24,810 bases of DNA. It comes from JACRIM01 sp964605185. Its GTDB lineage: Bacteria; Planctomycetota; Phycisphaerae; UBA1845; UTPLA1. The stretch is taken from NCBI GenBank assembly GCA_964605185.1, contig CAZSBF010000066.1, forward strand, positions 1-24,810, written 5' to 3'. Positions 14,602-22,416 of this stretch are shown piece after piece (positions within the stretch are counted from its first letter, which is position 1; each line of letters begins with the position of its first letter). The position numbers and the translations under genes are program-made. The notes beneath the pieces were generated by a model that saw nothing but the letters and a program-made list of their open reading frames with translations, did no database searches and was not told where the DNA came from.

Positions 14602-15741
14602 TTATCGAACGTTTTTCATCCAGTCTTTCCACTGCCGCGTCCACTTCTCATCCAGCTTGCCAAAGGCCTTCTCGAATGCGGCAAGGTCCTTTTCCGGGCC
14701 GGGCTCGAAGTCCGCGGGCCGGGAATTAATCAGTTCCACATACACTTTGATCCGCGGCCGCTTGGTCCGGTTCAGGTAATGAGCCAGGGCCCATGCCTGC
14801 GAGTAGGCATCGCCAATCGTGTTCGGGTCAGTAAACAACTCGGGATGCGACACGAACTCCTTCAGCTCTTTCACCTTTCCAGCCTTTTCCAGCGCCTGAA
14901 ACTCGGTCAATCGCTTCTTGTTCACCGCCCCGATGTTGGATGCCTTTCCAGTACCGGCCGTCTCAAACATCATGGCCGTGCCTTCTGCAAACCATCGCGG
15001 ATTCGCGAAGAAGCTCTTGGGGTTGTGTAGTCCGACATTCCACAAGACATGATGCGTGACTTCGTGCTGGACCGTTTCCTCGGTGTACCCACCGCCTTGC
15101 ACGCCCGAAGCGTTCGCCTGCGCCTTGGCAACGCGGATCTGTTCGTTAATTCCCTTGCGCGACTCATTGGAGACCTTGCCCTGCAACTGCTTCTTCAATT
15201 CCGCGATCTTCGCTTCTGCTTCTTCCCGTGCCTTCTTGAAGGAGTCCTGATTGCGAAAGTCATAAAACATACTGCGGTTGAGATCGGGAAAGAATACGCC
15301 CGGCTGCGTCTGGGGCCGCTCGCCCTTGCCGAGCGTTCTTGAATAATTGTCGTATTCCGGATGCTGTGCGAAATAGAAGATGATGAGCTTCTTCTCGGGC
15401 TTCTTGGGCACAATGTCCAGCGACAATGTGTAATTCAGATTTGAGCGATAGGTCTTCTCGATGGCCGTGCTGAAGGCCTTGACCTCGGTGTCCGTGACAT
15501 TGTGCAACACCGAGAAATGGGAGGTGCGATAGGCCTTGAATTTCTCGCCGAGCTTCTTCAGTTCCTTCGCCTCGGCCTTTTCATCCGCCGGAAGGTCTGA
15601 CAGATCGGCGGACTTCTTGGTGTCGGCGCCTTTCTTGGTGTCGGCGGCCTTCTCCTTGCCCTTGGTGTCGTCGAATGCCAACAACGGCGATGCGAACCAC
15701 ACCGCCAAGCCGCACACCAACCCCGGAATCCAGCGATTCAT
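14602..15741 (-). CDS. Exported HExxH metallopeptidase-like protein
   Basis: This 379-residue protein has a signal peptide (MNRWIP, hydrophobic 7-22, LLA-FD) and a Lys/Asp/Ala-rich linker containing a tandem ADTKKG repeat. From about 70 on it is a DUF1570-like domain. HEVTHH at 226-231 gives a zinc HExxH site, and RWFAEGTAMMFE at 249-260 supplies the likely third ligand E253, the gluzincin arrangement. A charged coiled segment (about 166-210) precedes the active site. A peptidase acting in the periplasm or outside is inferred; the substrate is unknown. The gene follows the cytochrome c synthetase gene by 32 bases on the same strand, so they are probably co-transcribed. GGAGAGGG at 15748-15755 supports the start. 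It resembles the frameshifted gene at 7379-8348 in motif order. Confidence 0.85.
   Translation of the reverse strand: MNRWIPGLVCGLAVWFASPLLAFDDTKGKEKAADTKKGADTKKSADLSDLPADEKAEAKELKKLGEKFKAYRTSHFSVLHNVTDTEVKAFSTAIEKTYRSNLNYTLSLDIVPKKPEKKLIIFYFAQHPEYDNYSRTLGKGERPQTQPGVFFPDLNRSMFYDFRNQDSFKKAREEAEAKIAELKKQLQGKVSNESRKGINEQIRVAKAQANASGVQGGGYTEETVQHEVTHHVLWNVGLHNPKSFFANPRWFAEGTAMMFETAGTGKASNIGAVNKKRLTEFQALEKAGKVKELKEFVSHPELFTDPNTIGDAYSQAWALAHYLNRTKRPRIKVYVELINSRPADFEPGPEKDLAAFEKAFGKLDEKWTRQWKDWMKNVR
15614..15649 (-). repeat. Tandem 18-base repeat inside the peptidase gene
   Basis: Two adjacent copies of an 18-base unit (15614-15631 and 15632-15649) match except at their last three bases and encode the ADTKKG linker repeat. 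Such a repeat could change copy number without breaking the frame. Confidence 0.7.
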
Positions 15742-15773
15742 AAGACGCCCTCTCCGCCTTATTTGTAGGCCGC

Positions 15774-18700
15774 CTACGCGTAGCTATGCAAGCCCACGAT
15801 GTAGAAATTGACGACCCACCAGTTGAACTGCATCACCGCAAAGCCGACCACGGACAATACGCTGGTCCACAAGGGCCCGCGTCGGGTCACGAACTTCGCG
15901 TGAATCAGGATCGCATAGATCAACCACGTGCAAAGGGCGAAGACTTCCTTCGGATCCCACCCCCACGGTCGCCCCCACGAATAGTCCGCCCATACCGCCC
16001 CCAGCACGAGACCGACGAAAAGCGAGATGGTCGCGGTGTAAATCAATACGCGATGAGAAAAGTCGAACTCCTCCAGCATGGATCGTTTCACCGGGAAATC
16101 CCCCGCGCTGAAACCGGTCGTGGCAAGTTTCGGAGCGCCCCTGAGAAACACGCCGCCCAATCCACGCGCCACCAGCGCTCCGCCCAACGCCGCCGACGCA
16201 AACGCGAGGAGGTACATCTCCGGTCGCGAACCATGTATCCAATCCATCTTGATGGCCGCAAGGGCCGCCAACACGCCGAACTGAGCGCCGATCGTGCTCT
16301 GAGCAAGTGGCACTCGATCGCGAAGGGCGGATACAAACAGATAGCAATTCGCCACTCCGAACGCCAGCGTGATGACGGCGTAGCTTGCGATAATCAGCAC
16401 CGTATGAATGCGAAGCATGATGTCATCGAGGATCGGCATCATCGTCGTCAGCTTGTTGTCCACTTGGTCGGGCAGCAACTCAGGCAACGCAAGGGTAATG
16501 AACCCGAGAAGCGCCGACCCGAGCAGAAAGACGCGTTTCCGCAGGAACAACTCCAGCAGTAGCCCCAGCATCGCACCGATCCACGTCGACGACGTCACCG
16601 CTTCATACATGTTCGCTACCGGAATGCGCCCGATCACCGCCCAGCGCAGCGCGATGTCGTAGCCATGCAACCCGACCGCCGCGATCAGGAAAACCAATCC
16701 AAACCAGCGAACCCACACATACCCTGAGGCCACCGCAAAGATGGAAACGAAGAACGCGAAAATGTAGACACCCCACGCCCAGCGCATCAGGTTCAATCGC
16801 CGATACGTCACTTCCTTGGAGCGGGACTCGGCGCTCGGGTACACCCCCGCCGGCGCAAGCGATTGCATCGTCTGCTCTAAGTCGGATATCGACGAGTTAA
16901 TCGCCGCCGCATCGCGCCTGGACCACGCGAGCCGCATCTTCATCGCCAGATCACTGACCTTCAGCGTTTGCACGTCGTTCAGACCTGTGTCTCCCCGCGA
17001 AGACATGGCCGACGCCGCCAGCAACGGCGACCACGGCGCGTCGGGCTGCCCATTGGCGTGCGGCACAATATTGAGCGTAAAGCCGATGGACTCATACATA
17101 TTGATGGCCGTCTGAAGCCGATCCATCGCCGTCTTGCGTAACGTATCACCCGAAAGCTGCTTGATCCGCTCCGCCACAATCGGCGAGCGCAGAAAATCGT
17201 AACTCACCATCTTGGTCGTCAGGATGCGCCGCCGCTCGTCATCCGGCAGCGTCACCGGGTGCGCGACCAGATCCTTCAGCACCGCGAGGTCCTTAACATA
17301 GATCACCGGCTCTTTGTGATATGCGTTGCCGTTAAACATCAGTTCGAACGCAGCCAACACCGGATCGAGATCGTGAAATGGCTTTGATCCGTGAATGCTC
17401 TTGATCGCATCGCGGGCCCACGAATCCACCGTGGCATACCGCCAACTATGCTGCACGGCGATGGAACTCAGCTTCGTAACGTCGATCTGGCCCGCAATGG
17501 CCGCCAGATTCGTCGCTGCGTCCGGCATATCCGCCGCACGGGCGACCGAGCCGCCAATGAGCATCGCAGTCAGTAGCGCAACCGTCGCCGCCTGACGCCG
17601 CGGCTTCGCGGCCGGCTCCTTCGGAATGTTCGACTCTTCCATCGCATCGCGTTGGTTCATCTGTGCGAACCTCCTCTTGCGTCGTTCGACCAGGATCGGC
17701 TTGACTGTCCACGCATAAATCATGCCGAGCGTAATGAGCAGACAGCCAAAACCCATCGAATAGACCCCCTGCCGATTGCCCACACCCAGCACCGTCCAGC
17801 TCTTGCCGTCGGCCGGTGCCTGCGATTGAAACAAGGTCCACTCACCAACGCGGGCCGTATTGTTCAACCACGCCTTGCTCTGCAGAACGACGCCGGTTTC
17901 CAAATCTTGCTGTCGGAAATAACTCGACCACATGCTGGCCTGCTGACGGCCGGGGTAATACTCGGTGTGCAGTCGCTCAAGGGCCAGCCTGCCCGGCAGA
18001 ATGCGCTTCGTTCGGCCATAGACCAGCCGGACATCCCCGATACCCGGAATGTCCGAAACCACCGTCGGCCGCGTGCCGTCGTGATCGGTGTTGTATTGGC
18101 TGAACGGGACCCACACCCGTTTCGTCCATTTGCCGTCCTTGCCGGTGAGTACGACCCTAATAAGAGACTCACCCCGCCGGACGCTCTGCAGGCTCCGCCG
18201 ATTTCGCGGAGGAATCACCGTCGGCTGCGTTACGAATTCGGGCCGCTGAATATAGTCGGACATCGTCAACTGCACGCGCGGAGCCGGCGCAAACGGCGTG
18301 TTTGCTTCCAGCTTCTGCAAGGTGCGCTTGCCGCCCGGCGAGGTGTGAATCACCATCGGCGCGAGACTCTCGCCCGCGACAATCGTAAACCAGTCGCGAG
18401 AAGCATCGACGTATGTCAACTCGATGTTGTCATCGACGAGGCTGCCGTCGGCGATGATCTTCTTGCCTTCCTTGTCGCGATCCTGGTTCAGCTTCGGATA
18501 CCGCTGCATCACACTTCGTTGAAACGCCCCCTTGGTTCCACCCTCCACCCACACCAGCGCGATCGGCGTTCGGGCATTCTGAAATCCCGGCGACATCAGC
18601 GGCCAATTCGGGCGAAGCTCCTGAACCGTGAGTTTGTAATCCGTGCCATCGACTGTTACCGACTGTCCCTCACTCACATCAAACGTCTTACGGATGTTCT

Positions 18701-19904
18701 TGTCCTTGACGAACACCTCCAGCACATGGCTGCCCTCGACCGATCGCGTCCACTCAGAATCGACCAACGTCGCCGCATCCACCCAGCGAAACTCGGCCAC
18801 TGCCCGGCCTTCCAACTCGATCAGCGACCGCTCCGGCATCTGCGCCACCAGCCAGTCGCTTTCGCTCATCGCGCCGGAGTCCAGCCTGGCGCGCATGATC
18901 GGCATCATCGGGCCGTTCCCGGAGATCGGCCTTGGGTCGAGCCGCGCATACGGCAGATAGCCGTCGATCGAAACCGAGAAGCCCCAATCCGCGCTGCTCG
19001 CACGGCTGTCATCCCGAAAATCGATCGGCATTTGCCACCGCTCAAACGGCGGCACCGAACGCGTGCGGTCGGATGCAACCGGCTTGTTGTCGGTATCAAC
19101 GATCGGCTCCACGCCCTCAACGAATCGTTCGGCGTAATACGGAAGCGACGGGATCTCGAATCCATCGCGATGTCCACCCGCGGTAATTTCCAATAGCGCC
19201 GTGGTCTCATCGTAAAACGCATCCGTCACCGCCGATGGCTTCAATAACACCGCAAGGCGATCGTTCAGCTTGGCGACCATCGTCTCCTTGGTGTCGCTCG
19301 TCAGCGTGATCGGCGTCGGAGATTCCGATCCGCCGGCCGAAAACTTCAACTCAACACTGTGTCCCGTGGTCAACCCCGAGTGCTTCACGTCGAGCACTTC
19401 CACGCGGTGCTTGCCGCCGAGCATGGGGATGTCGGTATCCCACGCCTCGCCTTTTGTCGCGACGACTTCGCCAATCACGGCCGACTCCGGATCGCGCCTC
19501 ATGCGGTCGATGGAGAGAATCTGCACCTTCGGCGCGTCCAGCCAGACATCGCCCTCGATCTTTTGGCCGAAGTAAACGACCGACGCCCCGCAAAGGGTCA
19601 GCAGTCCCGTATGCACGGTGAGCACTCCCGCATTTCGCCAATTAAAGGCGATGCGCCTCAGCGTGGTCACGGTAAGTGTTATGCAAAACAGCGCGATGAG
19701 CGTGACAAATACGGGGTGGTTGAAGAATTGAAACTCCGTCAGCTCAAAGGTCTGTCGAAACGTGGGCACCGCAGACCCGATCGCGCTGTACAGAAAAATC
19801 AGCACGATCAGGAAGATGCCCAGCCAGATACTGTCGAAGGCATCGACAATCACGGCCAGGGGGTTGCGGTTTTGAGAAGTTACGGCTTTTGCGGGTGCGT
19901 TCAT
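15774..19904 (-). CDS. ccsBA: ResB-CcsA fusion cytochrome c synthetase (System II)
   Basis: This 1376-residue protein moves heme across the membrane and attaches it to CxxCH motifs of exported apocytochromes. The N-terminal ResB/CcsB part has helices near 25-47, 64-84 and 92-112 (with VHTGLL, H98), a long periplasmic region to about 710 and a helix near 715-735. The C-terminal CcsA part (about 1035-1376) has many helices, the PVANMYEAVTSS segment, and the heme-handling WWD region WGRPWGWDPKEVFALCTW (about 1305-1325) flanked by His in FDFSHRVLIY and ILIHAKF. Between the two, after a cytoplasmic KPRRQ segment, a helix ending in ARAAD (about 770-790) and roughly 240 soluble residues form an extra exported domain. 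The total exceeds that of simple CcsBA fusions I know. The start ATG at 19904 gives a basic N-terminus before helix 1. It fits the multiheme genes of this window. Confidence 0.93.
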   Translation of the reverse strand: MNAPAKAVTSQNRNPLAVIVDAFDSIWLGIFLIVLIFLYSAIGSAVPTFRQTFELTEFQFFNHPVFVTLIALFCITLTVTTLRRIAFNWRNAGVLTVHTGLLTLCGASVVYFGQKIEGDVWLDAPKVQILSIDRMRRDPESAVIGEVVATKGEAWDTDIPMLGGKHRVEVLDVKHSGLTTGHSVELKFSAGGSESPTPITLTSDTKETMVAKLNDRLAVLLKPSAVTDAFYDETTALLEITAGGHRDGFEIPSLPYYAERFVEGVEPIVDTDNKPVASDRTRSVPPFERWQMPIDFRDDSRASSADWGFSVSIDGYLPYARLDPRPISGNGPMMPIMRARLDSGAMSESDWLVAQMPERSLIELEGRAVAEFRWVDAATLVDSEWTRSVEGSHVLEVFVKDKNIRKTFDVSEGQSVTVDGTDYKLTVQELRPNWPLMSPGFQNARTPIALVWVEGGTKGAFQRSVMQRYPKLNQDRDKEGKKIIADGSLVDDNIELTYVDASRDWFTIVAGESLAPMVIHTSPGGKRTLQKLEANTPFAPAPRVQLTMSDYIQRPEFVTQPTVIPPRNRRSLQSVRRGESLIRVVLTGKDGKWTKRVWVPFSQYNTDHDGTRPTVVSDIPGIGDVRLVYGRTKRILPGRLALERLHTEYYPGRQQASMWSSYFRQQDLETGVVLQSKAWLNNTARVGEWTLFQSQAPADGKSWTVLGVGNRQGVYSMGFGCLLITLGMIYAWTVKPILVERRKRRFAQMNQRDAMEESNIPKEPAAKPRRQAATVALLTAMLIGGSVARAADMPDAATNLAAIAGQIDVTKLSSIAVQHSWRYATVDSWARDAIKSIHGSKPFHDLDPVLAAFELMFNGNAYHKEPVIYVKDLAVLKDLVAHPVTLPDDERRRILTTKMVSYDFLRSPIVAERIKQLSGDTLRKTAMDRLQTAINMYESIGFTLNIVPHANGQPDAPWSPLLAASAMSSRGDTGLNDVQTLKVSDLAMKMRLAWSRRDAAAINSSISDLEQTMQSLAPAGVYPSAESRSKEVTYRRLNLMRWAWGVYIFAFFVSIFAVASGYVWVRWFGLVFLIAAVGLHGYDIALRWAVIGRIPVANMYEAVTSSTWIGAMLGLLLELFLRKRVFLLGSALLGFITLALPELLPDQVDNKLTTMMPILDDIMLRIHTVLIIASYAVITLAFGVANCYLFVSALRDRVPLAQSTIGAQFGVLAALAAIKMDWIHGSRPEMYLLAFASAALGGALVARGLGGVFLRGAPKLATTGFSAGDFPVKRSMLEEFDFSHRVLIYTATISLFVGLVLGAVWADYSWGRPWGWDPKEVFALCTWLIYAILIHAKFVTRRGPLWTSVLSVVGFAVMQFNWWVVNFYIVGLHSYA

Positions 19905-19930
19905 CGTTGCGGCATTTTAGCCGAATGCGC

Positions 19931-19962
19931 AAAAAAAGCCCCGAGGACGCGCCCCGGGGCTT
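19931..19962 (-). terminator. Intrinsic terminator of rny
   Basis: On the minus strand AAGCCCCG...CGGGGCTT forms an 8-bp stem immediately followed by seven T residues (A-run at 19931-19937 on the plus strand). It lies 32 bases after the rny stop and separates rny from the synthetase gene. Confidence 0.85.
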
Positions 19963-19993
19963 CGTGAGCTTCAATTTTCAACAAAGCTGAACG

Positions 19994-21580
19994 CTACTTC
20001 GCGTATTCCACGGCCCGCACTTCCCGCAGGCACGTCACCTTAATCTCACCGGGATACGTCATCTCCGCCTCGATCCGCTTGGCGATTTCGCGGGCAATCC
20101 GCATCGCATTCGCGTCGTCAATATCCTCGGGATCGACGATCACGCGCACCTCGCGGCCTGCCTGAATCGCATGCGCCTGCTTGACGCCCTTCATACTCGT
20201 CGCGATGTGTTCAAGCTCCTCAAGACGCTTGATGTAGCGCTCCAGCGATTCGCGCCGACTGCCCGGACGGGCCGCGCTGATCGCGTCGGCCGCGGCAACC
20301 AGCGGCGTATACGGGCTCGTCGCCGGCACGTCGCCGTGGTGACCGGCGACGGCGTTGAGGACTTCTTCGCGCTCGCCGAGCTTTCGACAAAGCTCCTCGC
20401 CAATGGCCGGGTGACCACCTTCGACCTCATGATCGATGGCCTTGCCGATGTCATGCAACAATCCGCAACGCCGAGCAAGCGTGCCGTTCAGGCCCAGCTC
20501 ATCCGCCATAACCTGACAGAGATACGCCACTTCAATGGAGTGCCGCAGGACGTTCTGTCCATAGCTGGTGCGATAGTTCATCCGGCCGAGCAGTTCGATC
20601 AGCTTCTTGGGCAGACCCTGCACGTTGGCCTCGAGCGCCGCCTTCTTGCCGTGCTCGACGATTTCCTTCTCCACGTTTTGCCGGACTTCCTCGACCACCT
20701 CTTCAATGCGCGTCGGGTGAATCCGGCCGTCGCTGATAAGTTTGCTCAGCGCCTGTCGGGCCACTTCGCGCTTCACGGGGTCAAAGCAGGTAATCAGGAT
20801 CACGCCCGGCGTATCGTCGACGATGATGTCCACACCGCTCGCTTTTTCGAATGCCCGGATGTTTCGACCTTCGCGGCCGATGATGCGGCCCTTCATCTCA
20901 TCCGACGGAATATCAACCGTGCTGACCGTCGACGCTGATGTGTGACCGGCCGCGTAACGCTGAATCGCGGTGATGACAACGTCGCGAGAGCGGGACTCCG
21001 CCTCTTCCTGCGCCTCGTTCACGCGATTGGCGATGATCTCGGCGCACTCATGCTCTAGCTCCTGCTCCAGCTTGGAGAAGAGTTGCTTCTTGGCATCGTC
21101 CGGCGAAAGCCCGGTGACCTTGAGCAGCTCGTTCTTCTGCTGCGTCAGGTACTCGTCGGCCTGCTGATACTTCTTGTCGATCTGGGTCTGCTTCTCTCTG
21201 ACCTGAACCTCGCCGCGTTCGATGTTCTTTTCCTTGATGTTCAGGGCGTCCATCTTTCGCTCGAGTTGGTCCTCGCGCTTGTCCAGACGCTTTTCGGCCT
21301 CGCGAATCTCATTTCGCGTGACCGCCGTTTGTTTCTCGAATTCTTCCTGTCTCTTCAGGAAGGTCGCCTTGGTCTCCAGTTCCGCCTTGCGGGCGATGTC
21401 CACTGCGCGGCTTTGTGCATCTTGCAACACACGCGCCGCCTCCTGATCGGCCGAGGCCTTCTTGGCCTTGGCCTGCATGGTCAGGACGACATAAACCAGT
21501 CCTCCGCCGAGGGCCAGTCCCAGAACTATCCAAACTGCAACCATACCCGTCGAGACCTGTGCCAATAGCATCGGTCCCAT
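19994..21580 (-). CDS. rny: Ribonuclease Y
   Basis: This 528-residue endoribonuclease would start mRNA decay at the membrane. Domains in order: one N-terminal transmembrane helix (about 13-35), a long Lys/Glu-rich coiled coil (about 38-200), a KH RNA-binding domain with GRIIGREGRNIRAFE (231-245), and an HD metal-dependent nuclease domain with H347, LLHDIGK (374-380; H376/D377), H390, H414/H415 and D432. The C-terminal conserved block near IRVIVDPEDIDD is also present. Length matches the family. The ATG at 21580 is used, with an alternative ATG at 21571; neither has a strong ribosome site. It has its own terminator, so it is transcribed separately from the downstream synthetase gene. Confidence 0.96.
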   Translation of the reverse strand: MGPMLLAQVSTGMVAVWIVLGLALGGGLVYVVLTMQAKAKKASADQEAARVLQDAQSRAVDIARKAELETKATFLKRQEEFEKQTAVTRNEIREAEKRLDKREDQLERKMDALNIKEKNIERGEVQVREKQTQIDKKYQQADEYLTQQKNELLKVTGLSPDDAKKQLFSKLEQELEHECAEIIANRVNEAQEEAESRSRDVVITAIQRYAAGHTSASTVSTVDIPSDEMKGRIIGREGRNIRAFEKASGVDIIVDDTPGVILITCFDPVKREVARQALSKLISDGRIHPTRIEEVVEEVRQNVEKEIVEHGKKAALEANVQGLPKKLIELLGRMNYRTSYGQNVLRHSIEVAYLCQVMADELGLNGTLARRCGLLHDIGKAIDHEVEGGHPAIGEELCRKLGEREEVLNAVAGHHGDVPATSPYTPLVAAADAISAARPGSRRESLERYIKRLEELEHIATSMKGVKQAHAIQAGREVRVIVDPEDIDDANAMRIAREIAKRIEAEMTYPGEIKVTCLREVRAVEYAK

Positions 21581-21796
21581 GACTTCACACTTTCTTTAAG
21601 CAAGTAGTCGCCTCGGATTGAGCCGCGAGCCGTGGCCCGGCGTGCGTGTTCTCGTGCGCGCGACGTCAGTGCCGTCGCCTCAATTCCAAAGCGCGGATTC
21701 ACAAACAGCACTTGCGCGTGATAGAAGGATGCGGATGTTCACCGATTGCAAACCGGCGCCACATCACCCGCGGTGAAGGCCCAACTGGACTTGAAC

Positions 21797-21815
21797 CCGA
21801 TGCACCCGGCATCGG
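21797..21815. repeat. Perfect 7-bp hairpin in non-coding DNA
   Basis: CCGATGC at 21797-21803 pairs with GCATCGG at 21809-21815 around a 5-base loop (ACCCG). It lies about 220 bases upstream of the rny start. There is no T-run on either side. Confidence 0.6.
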
Positions 21816-21879
21816 AACGTGAGACTCATGCGGTTAAAGGAACGTGACACGCCGTTGCGAGCGATCCTTGCGGCCGGTG

Positions 21880-21896
21880 CCGATACTTTGTATCGG
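21880..21896. repeat. Perfect 7-bp hairpin with TTT loop
   Basis: CCGATAC at 21880-21886 pairs with GTATCGG at 21890-21896. Its arm differs from the arm of the hairpin at 21797 in one base (CCGATGC versus CCGATAC), so the two could also pair with each other through a G-T pair. Confidence 0.6.
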
Positions 21897-22183
21897 TGAG
21901 GCCCATCTTTCTCGAAACGTCGGTCAAGGGTTTCCTTTCTTGTTGCTGAGTATCCACGGTTCCGATTTACTCGCCGACGCCCGAACACGGTCGCCGGCAC
22001 TTGTTGGGGGTGTCACCCTCGCCCGAAATCCGGGCAAGGTCAGGATCAAGTATGTGAGGGAACGCGTCCCTCGAATTCGCCTTCGGCCGCATTCGCACGC
22101 GCGAAGTCGAACTCCTTTCTGATTTGGTCTTTGGACGGCCCAACGAGCAGCCTGCCCGAGAAGCCGCCACGACCCGGATTTAT

Positions 22184-22210
22184 GTTAAAAGGGCGGACAA
22201 ACCCGCCCTT
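22184..22210 (-). terminator. Terminator-like hairpin on the minus strand
   Basis: AAGGGCGG (22189-22196 on the plus strand) pairs with CCGCCCTT (22203-22210) around a 6-base loop. Read on the minus strand the stem runs straight into TTTTAAC, as expected for a weak intrinsic terminator. No protein gene lies upstream of it on that strand before dsbD, so it would end a short untranslated transcript or act as an rny leader attenuator. Confidence 0.4.
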
Positions 22211-22416
22211 AGTTACGTTGGAGTATAAACCTGTGTTCGAACCCGTCAAGAAAATTGGCCGGGCGGTATTACCGGAACCCGCACCAGTCGACGGGAATCG
22301 AAACCCGTTGGCGGCGGGTTAATGCGGTGGAATCATGTCACCATCGCCCCCACGGCCCAGTGGTAATATGGGGGAGTTGGGGATCAAGTTAACCAGCCAC
22401 TGGCACCCGGAGAATC

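Larger units (their letters stand above)
21581..22416. other. Long divergent non-coding region with several hairpins
   Basis: About 836 bases lie between the divergent rny and dsbD genes. Short frames exist on both strands (for example 22046-22249 minus and 22131-22322 plus) but start with TTG, have no ribosome site and no recognisable product. Perfect hairpins occur at 21797-21815, 21880-21896 and 22189-22210, and shorter ones at GAGGGA/TCCCTC near 22056-22072. I found no match to the tmRNA, RNase P RNA, SRP RNA or tRNA signatures I know. Promoters of both genes must be here but none is clear. Confidence 0.6.

Noticed and set aside
17652..19196. A 514-residue open frame on the plus strand opposite the synthetase gene
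   Set aside because: It is antisense to a clearly homologous coding region, is His/Arg/Pro-rich with no motif, and such frames are common opposite GC-rich genes.
21786..22315. Three tRNA T-loop-like stretches (near 21791, 22238 and 22300)
   Set aside because: None has a pairing 5-bp T stem with a 7-base loop plus acceptor stem and CCA; no anticodon arm could be placed. Treated as chance or at most decayed remnants.
22046..22322. Short overlapping frames on both strands near 22046-22322
   Set aside because: Both need TTG starts without ribosome sites, weak codon bias is seen in the minus-strand one, and the hairpin at 22189 interrupts both.
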